The notes below the pieces were generated by a model. The model saw only the letters and a program-made list of their open reading frames with translations. It was not told the DNA's origin and searched no databases. A DNA stretch of 23,793 bases, taken from positions 1 to 23,793 of IMG/VR virus record IMGVR_UViG_3300035180_000231, one strand, 5' to 3'. Both the position numbers and the translations under genes were made by a program. The DNA is from a virus. Positions 15,185 through 22,967 of this stretch are shown here, one piece after another. Position 1 is the first letter of the stretch, and each line of letters begins with the position of its first letter.

Positions 15185-15550
15185 TCACTCCGCTGTAATT
15201 ATAGCCCCATATTGGTCTTCCACAACCTCAAGATCAGTATGTATATCAGTAATACCCAATCCAAGCCCATCAGTTACGGTACTACCCGACTCATCCACAA
15301 TGATTTCTTCGGATTCAGTCAATTCAGAAACGATCAGATCCAGGTTCGCAATCCCATCGGCCCCAGCAGGCCCAGCCGGTCCAGCAGGTCCAGCACTACT
15401 TGATCCCGAGAATGATATGCCCCCCCCACCAGAGGGTGATTGGCTTGTCGAAGCGGTGGTTTGGACCTGAACTTTGGCCTGTTTTTGGATAAGCTCAAGC
15501 GCCCGATTGAGGTCGGGGAGAGTCAGGTTTTGAACGCGGTGGATGGTCAA
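15185..15550 (-). CDS. Small virion-associated protein with collagen-like run
   Basis: 121 aa. A short amphipathic helix (LPDLNRALELIQKQAKVQVQ, about 11-30) is followed by a Ser/Gly-rich linker and a short collagen-like run, GPAGPAGPAGADG (54-66). It ends in an acidic, beta-prone tail (SELTESEEIIVDESGSTV and onward). Collagen-like Gly-X-Y stretches trimerise and are frequent in phage fibres. The layout (helix, triple helix, C-terminal domain) fits a small trimeric connector or fibre. It overlaps the preceding gene by an ATGA. The repeat is only about four triplets, so it would be a weak trimer on its own. Confidence 0.65.
   Translation of the reverse strand: MTIHRVQNLTLPDLNRALELIQKQAKVQVQTTASTSQSPSGGGGISFSGSSSAGPAGPAGPAGADGIANLDLIVSELTESEEIIVDESGSTVTDGLGLGITDIHTDLEVVEDQYGAIITAE
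15353..15391 (-). repeat. Collagen-like Gly-X-Y repeat
   Basis: Consecutive GPA triplets followed by GAD (residues 54-66 of the 121-aa protein). On the plus strand the units read as near-identical 9-mers of the form 'ccagcaggc' or 'ccagccggt', a slippage-prone microrepeat. Confidence 0.75.
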
Positions 15551-15993
15551 CTGGCACTCGGCATGTATTCGTATGTAAACTCAACGGCCCTTACATCTGC
15601 ATCCCCACAAAACTCTACATCAATCATGTAACCGCGAGTTCCAGTGGGGATTCCCAACCTGCGGTCCTTTGACGGGGTTTCTGTCAGCGTGACTGTCCCG
15701 TCTGACACCCAACTCCCATCCACATAAACCCGGACATACAGACTTCCCTTACCGTGGAACTCAACCTGCTGGAAACGCTTTCTACCAACGGGGTCGCCTG
15801 CATCGTATTTTTTGTAGTCATTCATATTATGGAGCGACTGTTCACCCGTCCTGATATGCAGGGGAACCCGCGTAACGCCGTAGGGAGGGGCAAAACGATA
15901 GATGGATCGCCCATTGAGCGTTACGGGGGCCGCGCTTGAAAGCGTGGATTCGGCGGCGTAGAAGGTGTTGAAGTTGTCTTGTGTCTGTGCCAT
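15547..15993 (-). CDS. Beta-rich structural protein, function unknown
   Basis: 148 aa, no certain family. The central part (FHGKGSLYVRVYVDGSWVSD) and the following strands up to FCGDADVRAVEFTYEY look like a compact all-beta domain. Similar sequences appear among small virion proteins encoded near podophage nozzle and fibre genes. The start is the ATG at 15993 with AGGTGA 4 nt upstream. It sits directly downstream of the PKD-Kelch gene and overlaps the collagen-like gene by 4 nt, so it may be an adaptor for those appendages (inference). Confidence 0.6.
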   Translation of the reverse strand: MAQTQDNFNTFYAAESTLSSAAPVTLNGRSIYRFAPPYGVTRVPLHIRTGEQSLHNMNDYKKYDAGDPVGRKRFQQVEFHGKGSLYVRVYVDGSWVSDGTVTLTETPSKDRRLGIPTGTRGYMIDVEFCGDADVRAVEFTYEYMPSAS

Positions 15994-16000
15994 CTGTCAC

Positions 16001-17221
16001 CTACAAGAACTCAATTGATGTGACACCGCCCCTGCTTCCAATACAACAAAGAATACCGGATGCCTCAACAATATACGCACCATCATGAGCGCTATTTAGG
16101 ATTGGGTAAGAATACCACGAGGTTCCATTAAATGCCGCGATTGACGCAGAACCGCGCATATATATTACCTCGTTCCCGCGAACCAACATGGATGTATAAC
16201 CAATTTGGCCCGATATGGTTGGCCCTGCGGCAGGCGTGGACCAAGTATTAGTAGATGGAGTATAGAGAGAGTAATTTGGTGTTGGGGTGTCAAGGGTAAT
16301 CCCTAGAAGTCTTCCATCTAGCATTGCAACAATGCGTGCTTGCGTAAATGGACAGTCCGCCAATACAGCCCATGAATTTGTAGATGGCGTATAAGCAACG
16401 CACTTAGCCGATGTGTCGTTTGGACCGGGTCCACGGAATACCCTACCATCAGCCATTAAACATACTGATGGGTTATTACTTGCAGTTGTAACCGGCTGAG
16501 CAGGCAATGTTGACCAGGTTCCAGCCGAAGGATCAAATATCTCATTATTTATACTATTGACCCAAGACGAAGCGGAAAACACTCTACCATCAGGGAGCAG
16601 CACCGATGTATATCGGTTCCCGTATTCACACGGATAATTTCTAAGACCCGATTCGGACCAAGTTAGGGTTGCTGGAGAATATATATATGATCTTCGTGTC
16701 TCAACCCCACCATTGGAACCGTTAATGTAGCCCCCGGTCATCAAGACGCGGCCATCTTTGAGCAATAGTGCAGATTCTCCTGATGTATACACTCTGGATG
16801 CAGGTATATTCCCAACCTGCGTAAGCGTATGAGACAGTGGGCTATAAATATATGATGTGTTCCCTATCGTGGTGTTGTTATCAACCCTACTTCCTATAAT
16901 TAACACATCGCCAGACTGGAGCGTAACAGTTGAAGGCCCATAAAAATTACCAGAATATGCAGGTATAACTGGGGTATCAGTGGTCCATGAGGTTGCAATT
17001 CTTACCGCTTTACTTGCAGTAGCACTGCCAAGGGTTGTAGTGTCCGTTGCTGTAACGGTCGCCAGGTGACTTCCCGTTGTAGTCCAGGTATGAGACAGTG
17101 AGGCTCCGGTCCCGTTACCACCGTCATCGAACGCCCAAGCATAGGTGAACGCATCACCAGGTTGCCCCTGTGTGGCCGCTACCGCTGTGTAAGTAATTGC
17201 CTGGTTGGTTGGGTAGCTCAT
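16001..17221 (-). CDS. PKD domain plus Kelch-like beta-propeller protein
   Basis: 406 aa. Residues about 1-75 form a PKD-type Ig-like domain (YAWAFDDGG, SLSHTWTTTGSHLATVTATD). Residues about 80-406 contain five or six blades with the Kelch-like pattern of a hydrophobic strand, DGRV and a Gly turn: LLKDGRVLMTGGY, LLPDGRVFSASSW, LMADGRVFRGPGP, AMLDGRLLGITL and LVRGNEVIYMRG. Each is followed by a Y-x-P-x-(T/S)-x-x-W element (for example YTPSTNSW, YTPSTNTW). PKD and Kelch folds are carbohydrate- and protein-binding scaffolds, so a surface adhesion role on the virion is likely. It overlaps the nozzle-like gene by an ATGA. Codons are AT-richer than in the adaptor genes, which hints at acquisition. 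It carries no signal peptide. Confidence 0.75.
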   Translation of the reverse strand: MSYPTNQAITYTAVAATQGQPGDAFTYAWAFDDGGNGTGASLSHTWTTTGSHLATVTATDTTTLGSATASKAVRIATSWTTDTPVIPAYSGNFYGPSTVTLQSGDVLIIGSRVDNNTTIGNTSYIYSPLSHTLTQVGNIPASRVYTSGESALLLKDGRVLMTGGYINGSNGGVETRRSYIYSPATLTWSESGLRNYPCEYGNRYTSVLLPDGRVFSASSWVNSINNEIFDPSAGTWSTLPAQPVTTASNNPSVCLMADGRVFRGPGPNDTSAKCVAYTPSTNSWAVLADCPFTQARIVAMLDGRLLGITLDTPTPNYSLYTPSTNTWSTPAAGPTISGQIGYTSMLVRGNEVIYMRGSASIAAFNGTSWYSYPILNSAHDGAYIVEASGILCCIGSRGGVTSIEFL

Positions 17222-19680
17222 ACGGGGCTCGTAATGGTTACGGTCGTTGCAGGTGCCGAATTGTCTAGTAAAACATACGCATTTTCAAACTCATCCACAT
17301 GGGCATCGAGCGCCTTCATTCCTAGTGTGGTGATCGGGAATCCGGGGATCTGCATGTCCACCACGAAGGTCGTATTTGCCTCATAGTCCGGGCCTGAATA
17401 GAACAGGTAATACTTGCCTAAGTGATAGAACGATTTGATGTATTTATTGTAGCCCTCGATGGTCCGGGTGTTATTGAGTGTGTAGGAATACTGATCCCCC
17501 TTGATCCCATCTTCTCCGGCCAGATCCGCGTAGTTGCGGGTCATAATGGTAGGCATCCACCAGAAGGGATAGGGGGTGACGAGCCTTGATGGGGCGGTAA
17601 GCGTGGTTCCGGGAATACGGGTATCCGTCAGGCACTCGGCATGAGAGCCATCGAACAGCATGATCCCGCGCTTGGATAGATACATCAGGCCCTTATCAGT
17701 TTTCTGGACTGAATGGGGAGCAAAGCAACCATCCTCTGCATGTGTCTTGAACACGCTCATCCCAGTCGCGGTGTTCCCGTCAATGCGGTAAATTGCATCC
17801 TCGCAAAGAACGATTAACCCCTGTGCGAACGAAGCCAGTGCAACCGGCTGGTATCCGAATGGCAGGGAGAATGTCTCGGGCCAAGCATCGGGCTGGAGAA
17901 TTGGCGTCCAACGGACCGTATGCCCGGAAATACCGAACAGCATCCCGTAGTGGGACTCTATCCCCTGCAACCCAATTGGAGCCCTGTCGTAATCCACGTT
18001 CTGCCCATTCTCAGAGTAGAAAGAGGTTGGGGTGCCCCCCAGCGCGGAGAATGGCTTGGCATCGGTATAGGTTAGATTGTCTAGCGTTTCCTCTGATACG
18101 AGGTTCCAGATGCCCTGCTCACTCCGGTAGATCCTCCAGCGCCAATAGTAGTTGTTTTTAGGTGCCCATTTGACGAGGGAGAAGGTGATAGCGGCGGTTG
18201 CCAGCAGGGGGACCATAAAGGTCGTTGAGGATAGCTTCTTGGCCTTGTAGAACCCCGCCACAGTCTGACCCGTGCCACTGCCAACGAGGTAGATCATGTC
18301 ATCGTCTGACACAACCCCAGTGGATGTATAGGTCACAAGAGCCTTGACTGGTTCAACAGAGGCCGAAGCAGGTAGATTAGATACGCCCTGCTGGGTTGCA
18401 GTTCCCGTCCCAGTCCCAACCCCGGTCGCAGTGAAGATAATCCCTACCGTATTGGCCGTTGCACCAATGAGCGTGAAGTCCGTTGTTCCGATAGTCGTGA
18501 TCGCATAGGTATAGCCGACTACAAAGGAGCCAGCCGTTGTCGCGGTTGCGGCTACCACATCCGAAGGGATATTGACGTTCTTAACCGCAAAACGGTTCGC
18601 ATCAACCGCAATGATGTCATAAGTCTGGCCTTGATAGACCGGATCAGCGAACCCAGTGAAGTATCCCTGATCATCAGTTGCAAATCCATGCCCGACCTTG
18701 TAAAAGGTGGTCATCAAGGTGGAACTGCTATACGAGACTGCAACCCCACTGAGCGAAACTGCCCCATAAGTTGATAGACTTGTGGGGCAACTCCCGGTGC
18801 CCGTAACTACTGTTGGCGCACCATTGGCATCAGTTACATCGAAGAACCCATCATTCAGAAAGTCACGGGTAATGAGCCTGCCTTGAGCCGCCGTAATCTC
18901 CTGAGACACAGGGGACAGCCCGGATTCATCAAAAACCCCGTTCACATTCCTGAGATACGAATAGGCATAGGTGAATGGCTGGGTCTGCTCAAACTGGGTG
19001 GCATTGTCCCCAGAAGCTGTGACCGCTCCCGTATCGTCATAACTAAGGGATGAGGGGGGGAGTTCCGCCAATCTGTATTGCTCGGTCTGCGTCCCCTGAA
19101 ATACGATGTATCCCGTGGCTTTGGGAACCTGTCCCCAAGTTAGTTTGACGGATGCACCCGCATGTGCCGTATCCGCAATCGTAACGGTGATGGGGGCCGT
19201 TGGGGGCATAACACCGTCTGCCGTTTTTGCGGAAATTCGGTACAGTCTCTCCCCATCCGGGAGGTTACCAGCCCCCGAGTAGGAGATTGTCGCTGATAAC
19301 CCAGATGGAGATAGGTCACTAGATTTGGCGATGGACAGCGCAGTCTTGGGCCTAGCGGTCCCGAGCAGAGCCGTCACCCCACCAATCGTCTTGGTAGGGT
19401 ATTTCCCCTCTTCTGCGGTGTAGACCCGCTCAATACCACCAATATACTCGCCAGTATGGTCCTGCCAATTATCAGAGTGGAACCACCGACCGCGATAAGA
19501 CCAAGACCTTGATGTAGTAGCTGGCGTTGCAAATTGCCACTCAGGGGCCTTGAACGGGCGTGGAGAGCCGGAGCGTAGGTCAACATTATCTAGGATTGTA
19601 GAGAAACCTTCCGGGATGATGGCTTTGTCGCCAACAACATTGACTCCCTTATCAAAAGAGATCCGGTAGGTTTTGCTCAT
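17218..19680 (-). CDS. Tail nozzle/tube-like structural protein
   Basis: 820 aa. The N-terminus (KTYRISFDKGVNVVGDKAII, then FSTILDNVDLRSGSPRPF) and the C-terminal beta-propeller-like part (IESHYGMLFGISGHTVRWTP, VALASFAQGLIVLCEDAIYR, LSKRGIMLFDGSHAECLTD) match the large proteins encoded after the adaptors in many podophages, which form the tail nozzle (P22 gp10 or T7 gp12 by position). A fibronectin-III-like segment spans about 135-200 (ADGVMPPTAPITVTI, ATGYIVFQGT). A second FN3-like stretch covers WRWRIYRSEQGIWNLVSEET and the residues after it. Residues 382-430 are an inserted Thr/Gly-rich module also present in the 270-aa adaptor. The role is inferred from size, order and fold type. Confidence 0.7.
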   Translation of the reverse strand: MSKTYRISFDKGVNVVGDKAIIPEGFSTILDNVDLRSGSPRPFKAPEWQFATPATTSRSWSYRGRWFHSDNWQDHTGEYIGGIERVYTAEEGKYPTKTIGGVTALLGTARPKTALSIAKSSDLSPSGLSATISYSGAGNLPDGERLYRISAKTADGVMPPTAPITVTIADTAHAGASVKLTWGQVPKATGYIVFQGTQTEQYRLAELPPSSLSYDDTGAVTASGDNATQFEQTQPFTYAYSYLRNVNGVFDESGLSPVSQEITAAQGRLITRDFLNDGFFDVTDANGAPTVVTGTGSCPTSLSTYGAVSLSGVAVSYSSSTLMTTFYKVGHGFATDDQGYFTGFADPVYQGQTYDIIAVDANRFAVKNVNIPSDVVAATATTAGSFVVGYTYAITTIGTTDFTLIGATANTVGIIFTATGVGTGTGTATQQGVSNLPASASVEPVKALVTYTSTGVVSDDDMIYLVGSGTGQTVAGFYKAKKLSSTTFMVPLLATAAITFSLVKWAPKNNYYWRWRIYRSEQGIWNLVSEETLDNLTYTDAKPFSALGGTPTSFYSENGQNVDYDRAPIGLQGIESHYGMLFGISGHTVRWTPILQPDAWPETFSLPFGYQPVALASFAQGLIVLCEDAIYRIDGNTATGMSVFKTHAEDGCFAPHSVQKTDKGLMYLSKRGIMLFDGSHAECLTDTRIPGTTLTAPSRLVTPYPFWWMPTIMTRNYADLAGEDGIKGDQYSYTLNNTRTIEGYNKYIKSFYHLGKYYLFYSGPDYEANTTFVVDMQIPGFPITTLGMKALDAHVDEFENAYVLLDNSAPATTVTITSPV
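18391..18537 (-). repeat. Shared Thr/Gly-rich module, copy in nozzle-like protein
   Basis: Residues 382-430 of the 820-aa protein (GYTYAITTIGTTDFTLIGA, then NTVG, FTATGVGTGTGTATQ). The same pattern occurs at 21293-21436 in a different gene, and the similarity is visible in the DNA as well as the protein. Edges are approximate. Confidence 0.8.
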
Positions 19681-20342
19681 TAGGATTTGATCCCAATGAT
19701 CAAGTATGACATGGTGGGGCTTGTTTGGACTCCATCATCTCTAGTGCAAACGGCAGTATAAGTATTTGATCCACCCGGATTGGTTACTGTAATTGATTTC
19801 AATCCGTTCCCTTGGTCCGGGATCGAATAGACACCAATACTCCATTTGCAATCAGACAAATTAGCCATGGTCCCATCTGGATATAAAGGCTGAGGGATAA
19901 CAATTGTCGCTCCAACACTTGATGGTGTTAGTAATCCTTGAGCAATAGCGATTGATCCCTTGACTGTGATACCAGAAGAAGTGGAGGCAATAGCCTGAGT
20001 GATTTTGGGGGCGATGCTATTCAGAATCGTCGTGCTTGTGTCTGCAAGGTTGGTCGTGGTAGCAAGATCAATCCCATTCAACTTCGCAGAAGTGGTGAAA
20101 TTGGGAGAGTCATTAGGAGCCCATCCGGTCGCACCCGCTACGTTCCCCGTCATGGTCCCGCCAGCGAGCGGAAGCATCCCTAGATTGGGACTGTTCACGC
20201 TACCAACAAGCACCCATGCCGTTGCGGTACTATTGGCAACATAGAAATTGCCCGTATCCGTTGCAACACAATCATAGCCCAGAACAGGGGTAGGGAGAGC
20301 GCCAGTTCCAATGTATCTGGTTCCAGTTAGTGTGAAGGACAT
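19680..20342 (-). CDS. Short fibre-like structural protein
   Basis: 220 aa. The phage-fibre signature LPLAGGTMTGN is at about 57-67, preceded by a small beta domain containing GNFYVANSTATAWVLVGS. The centre is a Thr/Ser/Ala-rich helical or shaft stretch, and the C-terminal ~70 residues are a beta-rich tip with Cys-containing strands (NTYTAVCTRDD). It lies between the adaptor and the nozzle-like gene; its ATG directly follows the adaptor stop and its stop overlaps the next start by one base. It may be a tail appendage or the plug/needle equivalent. Confidence 0.65.
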   Translation of the reverse strand: MSFTLTGTRYIGTGALPTPVLGYDCVATDTGNFYVANSTATAWVLVGSVNSPNLGMLPLAGGTMTGNVAGATGWAPNDSPNFTTSAKLNGIDLATTTNLADTSTTILNSIAPKITQAIASTSSGITVKGSIAIAQGLLTPSSVGATIVIPQPLYPDGTMANLSDCKWSIGVYSIPDQGNGLKSITVTNPGGSNTYTAVCTRDDGVQTSPTMSYLIIGIKS

Positions 20343-21005
20343 TTACATCTCCCTTTCGGCCTGAGTCCGCGTCTGTTGAACCTTGGCGAGCAAAACTGGG
20401 TCAGCATACCCGATGAGTTGGTTGAACTTCTGCATAAAGGCTTCCGCGAGTTGAAGGCTCTGCCCATCCCCATCTAGGCTCAAAAGCCAGGAGGCGGCGG
20501 CATACTTCAGGAACTCATTATGCGGATCGGGGATGCGGGCATCAACGGTATCCGTGTCCAGCGTAAGGTCAACCGGCTTCTGCACATACCCGACTACGGC
20601 GGTATAGGCTGGGCTTGGGATAGGGATGAGCTTGATCTTGGCCCCGGACCAGAGAACCCAACGCTTAGGTGGAAACCCAGCGACGGCTTGTGTGAGACTC
20701 TGCCACACATTAGACTTCATGGACTCAAAGGACACGCTAGACTCAACGATCTCAGTCAGCGTGGTCCCGCTAACATTGAAACTGACCCTTGTTACCCGCA
20801 AATAGTCAGTCGGGAGCGCCACGAAACCACTTGCATCAGGGACGATAGGGGAGGACTCAGCATAGGTCGCACCTGTCTTATTCGCGTATTCCTTGATCGC
20901 AAAATTGATCGCATCCTGATACATGGGAAGCGAATAGGTGGAGTGCTGGGGATCGCCCACAAGATACTGGGTCCAGTTACGAATGGTCGCAAGCGTCTGA
21001 GCCAT
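20343..21005 (-). CDS. Head-to-tail adaptor protein
   Basis: 220 aa. N-terminal helices (TLATIRNWTQYLVGDPQHST, then YQDAINFAIKEYANKTGATY, about 4-49), a beta-rich centre with LPTDYLRVTRVSF and LIPIPSPAYT, and C-terminal helices (NEFLKYAAASWLLSLDGDGQ, then LAEAFMQKFNQLI) form the layout of podophage adaptor proteins that ring the portal. The helical arms with a beta core and the Y-A-A-A/W-L-L helix are characteristic. The start overlaps the stop of the other adaptor-like gene (TAATG). It acts inside the virion, below the portal. Confidence 0.75.
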   Translation of the reverse strand: MAQTLATIRNWTQYLVGDPQHSTYSLPMYQDAINFAIKEYANKTGATYAESSPIVPDASGFVALPTDYLRVTRVSFNVSGTTLTEIVESSVSFESMKSNVWQSLTQAVAGFPPKRWVLWSGAKIKLIPIPSPAYTAVVGYVQKPVDLTLDTDTVDARIPDPHNEFLKYAAASWLLSLDGDGQSLQLAEAFMQKFNQLIGYADPVLLAKVQQTRTQAEREM

Positions 21006-21817
21006 TAGAAGGTTCTCCCGGAGTCAAACAAAGCCCTTTGACGCCCCCCGAGAACCCGACCCATCACCCTATCCCGACCACTCTGGGCGAATAGCGCGAT
21101 GGCCTTGAGATTGCCCAACTCCCGATTGTGCAGAACCTCACGGTCCTTGGAGAGTTGCAGGTTTTGACCGGGGCCTGGAAGCATCAGGATTGTGGCAAGC
21201 GCACCCGCGACAATACAATCCTCAGCCTCATCTGGCAGGGGGATTGTATCTACTTCACCAGTCGGAATTTCTGATACCGTGACTTCAAGCATCTGGGTCA
21301 CTGTCCCGGTCCCTGTCCCAGCGGCAGTAGCCGTGAACTGGACCCCAACCGTATTAGCCGATGCCCCGATCAGGGTAAAATTGGTCGTTCCTACCGTCAG
21401 AATGTTGTAGGTCCGGCCTGCAACTAGGTTTGTTACCGCTACGCCCTGCGGGTAGGGGTATAACTTGATTTGTGAATTACCGAGATAGGTGTATCCGTTA
21501 GGGATTCCAGCCGGTAGATCTGGGTATTCGTACACATTATTGATCGCTTGCTCGTTATACTCATTCAAAACACGCCAGTTTCCCTGAACATCAAGCAATC
21601 TCACAAGGGAAACGCGGTTGACGGTATAACCAGTGGTCGGGACAAGCGTAACGGGACTAGACGGGGCCGAAATGTTGCTCAATTTCTCCTGAGCCAACAT
21701 GGTTTGTCTGCAAATCTTCCGAACAGACTCCTGAATGGCGAAAATGGATCGCTCTTCCTCGATATCCTTACGCATTGGTTGGACTTTGGGGAGGAGGCCG
21801 CGAACCGTTAATGCCAT
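21005..21817 (-). CDS. Second adaptor/head-completion protein with inserted module
   Basis: 270 aa. An N-terminal helical arm (about 15-47), strands with VSLVRLLDVQGNWRVLNEYN and GYTYLGNSQIKLYPYP, and C-terminal helices (AEDCIVAGALATILMLPGPG, then a long charged helix with LSKDREVLHNRELGN) resemble an adaptor or head-completion protein like the neighbour. Residues about 128-175 are a foreign-looking Thr/Gly-rich module placed between the beta core and the final helices; taking it out would restore a length near 220 aa, like the partner. GGGAGG lies 5-6 nt before the ATG, partly inside the stop of the upstream gene. Confidence 0.7.
   Translation of the reverse strand: MALTVRGLLPKVQPMRKDIEEERSIFAIQESVRKICRQTMLAQEKLSNISAPSSPVTLVPTTGYTVNRVSLVRLLDVQGNWRVLNEYNEQAINNVYEYPDLPAGIPNGYTYLGNSQIKLYPYPQGVAVTNLVAGRTYNILTVGTTNFTLIGASANTVGVQFTATAAGTGTGTVTQMLEVTVSEIPTGEVDTIPLPDEAEDCIVAGALATILMLPGPGQNLQLSKDREVLHNRELGNLKAIALFAQSGRDRVMGRVLGGRQRALFDSGRTF
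21293..21436 (-). repeat. Shared Thr/Gly-rich module, copy in adaptor
   Basis: Residues 128-175 of the 270-aa adaptor (GRTYNILTVGTTNFTLIGA, then NTVG, FTATAAGTGTGTVTQ). It aligns without gaps, over most of its length, with residues 382-430 of the 820-aa protein: Y-x-I, GTT-x-FTLIGA, ANTVG and FTAT plus the GTGTGT run are all shared. Confidence 0.8.
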
Positions 21818-21820
21818 TTC

Positions 21821-22123
21821 CTACCTCCCTTGCAGTTCAATAATCGCCTTGATGATACCATCTTTTGAGGTAGTGGGAGCAGGAGGTTCAGAAAGCCCTT
21901 CGGAAAGGGAATTGTAAAGATCCCGCAACGCCTTCATCGAAAAAGCTGCCAAAGCCTCGCCATTATACTTGGTCGGGGCTTCTTCCTCTGGTTCAGAATG
22001 GTCGTAAACGACCTCAAACTCATTCGGATTCCGCAAACACTGATCAACCGTAATGTCGGAAAACTGACCAGGCTCAAACACACGACCAGTTAGATGGTTG
22101 ATGATCTTCAAAACCTTAGCCAT
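21821..22123 (-). CDS. Small protein with HeH/Rho-N-like C-terminus
   Basis: 100 aa from the ATG at 22123 (GGAGAG 4 nt upstream); an in-frame start further upstream would run through the hairpin at 22140-22173. The N-terminal half (KVLKIINHLTGRVFEPGQFSD, then EFEVVYDH) is a small beta domain and the middle is acidic (SEPEEEAP). The C-terminal ~45 residues (FSMKALRDLYNSLSEGLSEP, then a KDGIIKAIIELQG helix) have the helix-extended-helix pattern of HeH/LEM or Rho-N-like domains, common in small proteins encoded after phage capsid genes. The gene sits between capsid and adaptor genes, so a head-completion or decoration role is possible but not shown. Confidence 0.65.
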   Translation of the reverse strand: MAKVLKIINHLTGRVFEPGQFSDITVDQCLRNPNEFEVVYDHSEPEEEAPTKYNGEALAAFSMKALRDLYNSLSEGLSEPPAPTTSKDGIIKAIIELQGR

Positions 22124-22139
22124 TTTCTCTCCATAAAGG

Positions 22140-22173
22140 CGGGAGGGTGATGCACAATGCAACAACCCTCCCG
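22140..22173 (-). terminator. GC-rich hairpin after the capsid gene
   Basis: CGGGAGGGT (22140-22148) pairs perfectly over 9 bp with ACCCTCCCG (22165-22173) around a 16-nt loop that can itself fold (TGCA/TGCA). On the minus strand it stands 14 nt after the capsid stop and is followed by CCTTTATGG, with no real T-run. It may therefore be an attenuator or an mRNA-stability/processing element that keeps capsid expression above that of the downstream genes. Confidence 0.5.
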
Positions 22174-22187
22174 ACCAGTATAGTCAA

Positions 22188-22967
22188 TTAATACAGAGGC
22201 ACAAGAACAGCAGCCTCGGGCTTAACGAGCTTGTAACCAAACACATTCAGACCGCTGATGCCCCAGCCGAAGGTGTCAGGGAGTTCAAGCTGGCGGTGCT
22301 TCATGAACTGAGAAGCGAAAGCAAGCGCGGACTTGTGACCCACAAGGCAGTTGCTAGGAGCGCCAGAAGTGCCATTGGCGTTGAGGATGTTGTTGCTCAT
22401 GTACACCTTCAACCCATCGATCTCACCGATGAGGCCATTCCGAATCGGGGAAGTGGTGTCGCCGGTGAAGTAAGCCTGAGCCAGAGGCCCCTGCTTCAGG
22501 ATGTTGGCGTAATGGTTGCTGATGACCGCCCATCGCTCACCATCGCGGGGAACATTCTGGTAATCCAGAACTTCCTGCGCGTACTGAAGGGGCTGGAGGC
22601 TATTCGCAGCAGTCAGGGTGGCGAGGGGAATAGCGGTGGAAGTACCAATCTGCACAGCCGATCCGCTCCAACCAACGGTGTTGGCAAGCGCGATAGAAGC
22701 GGGGATGCCCTGAAGCACGGCCTTATCAACCGCAACCTTCATCTGCCAGCTTGCATCCTCAGTGATCTTCTCGATGAGGGCCAGATCGCTCTGGTAGTCA
22801 TCAATGTAATCAACGCGGAAGGCATAGAACTTCTGCTGGTCGATGTTCAGGATGATCTGCTCATCGCTGATGTCCTGATAGGTGATAGGGGCGTTCACCG
22901 AGTAGTCGGAGATATTGACGGTGGGCACCTTACGGATAACCACCTTATCACCGAAGCCGTTAATATC
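22188..22967 (-). CDS. Major capsid protein, downstream exon (exon 2)
   Basis: About 259 residues. The sequence DINGFGDKVVIRKVPTVNIS, then DYSV and TYQDISDEQIILNIDQQKFY, is the usual region near residue 45-90 of phage coat proteins (P22/HK97-fold type). Strands, the LALIEKITEDASWQMKVAVD helix, the RWAVISNHYANILKQGPLAQ helix and the C-terminal LPDTFGWGISGLNVFGYKL complete the fold. There is no plausible start or Shine-Dalgarno site here: a shorter reading from an internal GTG at 22943 would cut into the conserved strand. The open frame extends back to a TAG just inside the intron, and the N-terminal ~45 residues are missing. The exon start (22967/22968) is inferred from comparison with the 3' end of the T4 td intron (GAACATAATG before the exon; here GATAACACAACG), so it may be off by a few bases. 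Confidence 0.85.
   Translation of the reverse strand, partial: DINGFGDKVVIRKVPTVNISDYSVNAPITYQDISDEQIILNIDQQKFYAFRVDYIDDYQSDLALIEKITEDASWQMKVAVDKAVLQGIPASIALANTVGWSGSAVQIGTSTAIPLATLTAANSLQPLQYAQEVLDYQNVPRDGERWAVISNHYANILKQGPLAQAYFTGDTTSPIRNGLIGEIDGLKVYMSNNILNANGTSGAPSNCLVGHKSALAFASQFMKHRQLELPDTFGWGISGLNVFGYKLVKPEAAVLVPLY

Noticed and set aside
22188-22943. Separate 251-aa capsid gene starting at an internal GTG (22943)
   Set aside because: The start cuts a conserved coat strand (GFGDKVVIRKVP), has no Shine-Dalgarno site, and the preceding codons continue the coat sequence to the intron boundary.
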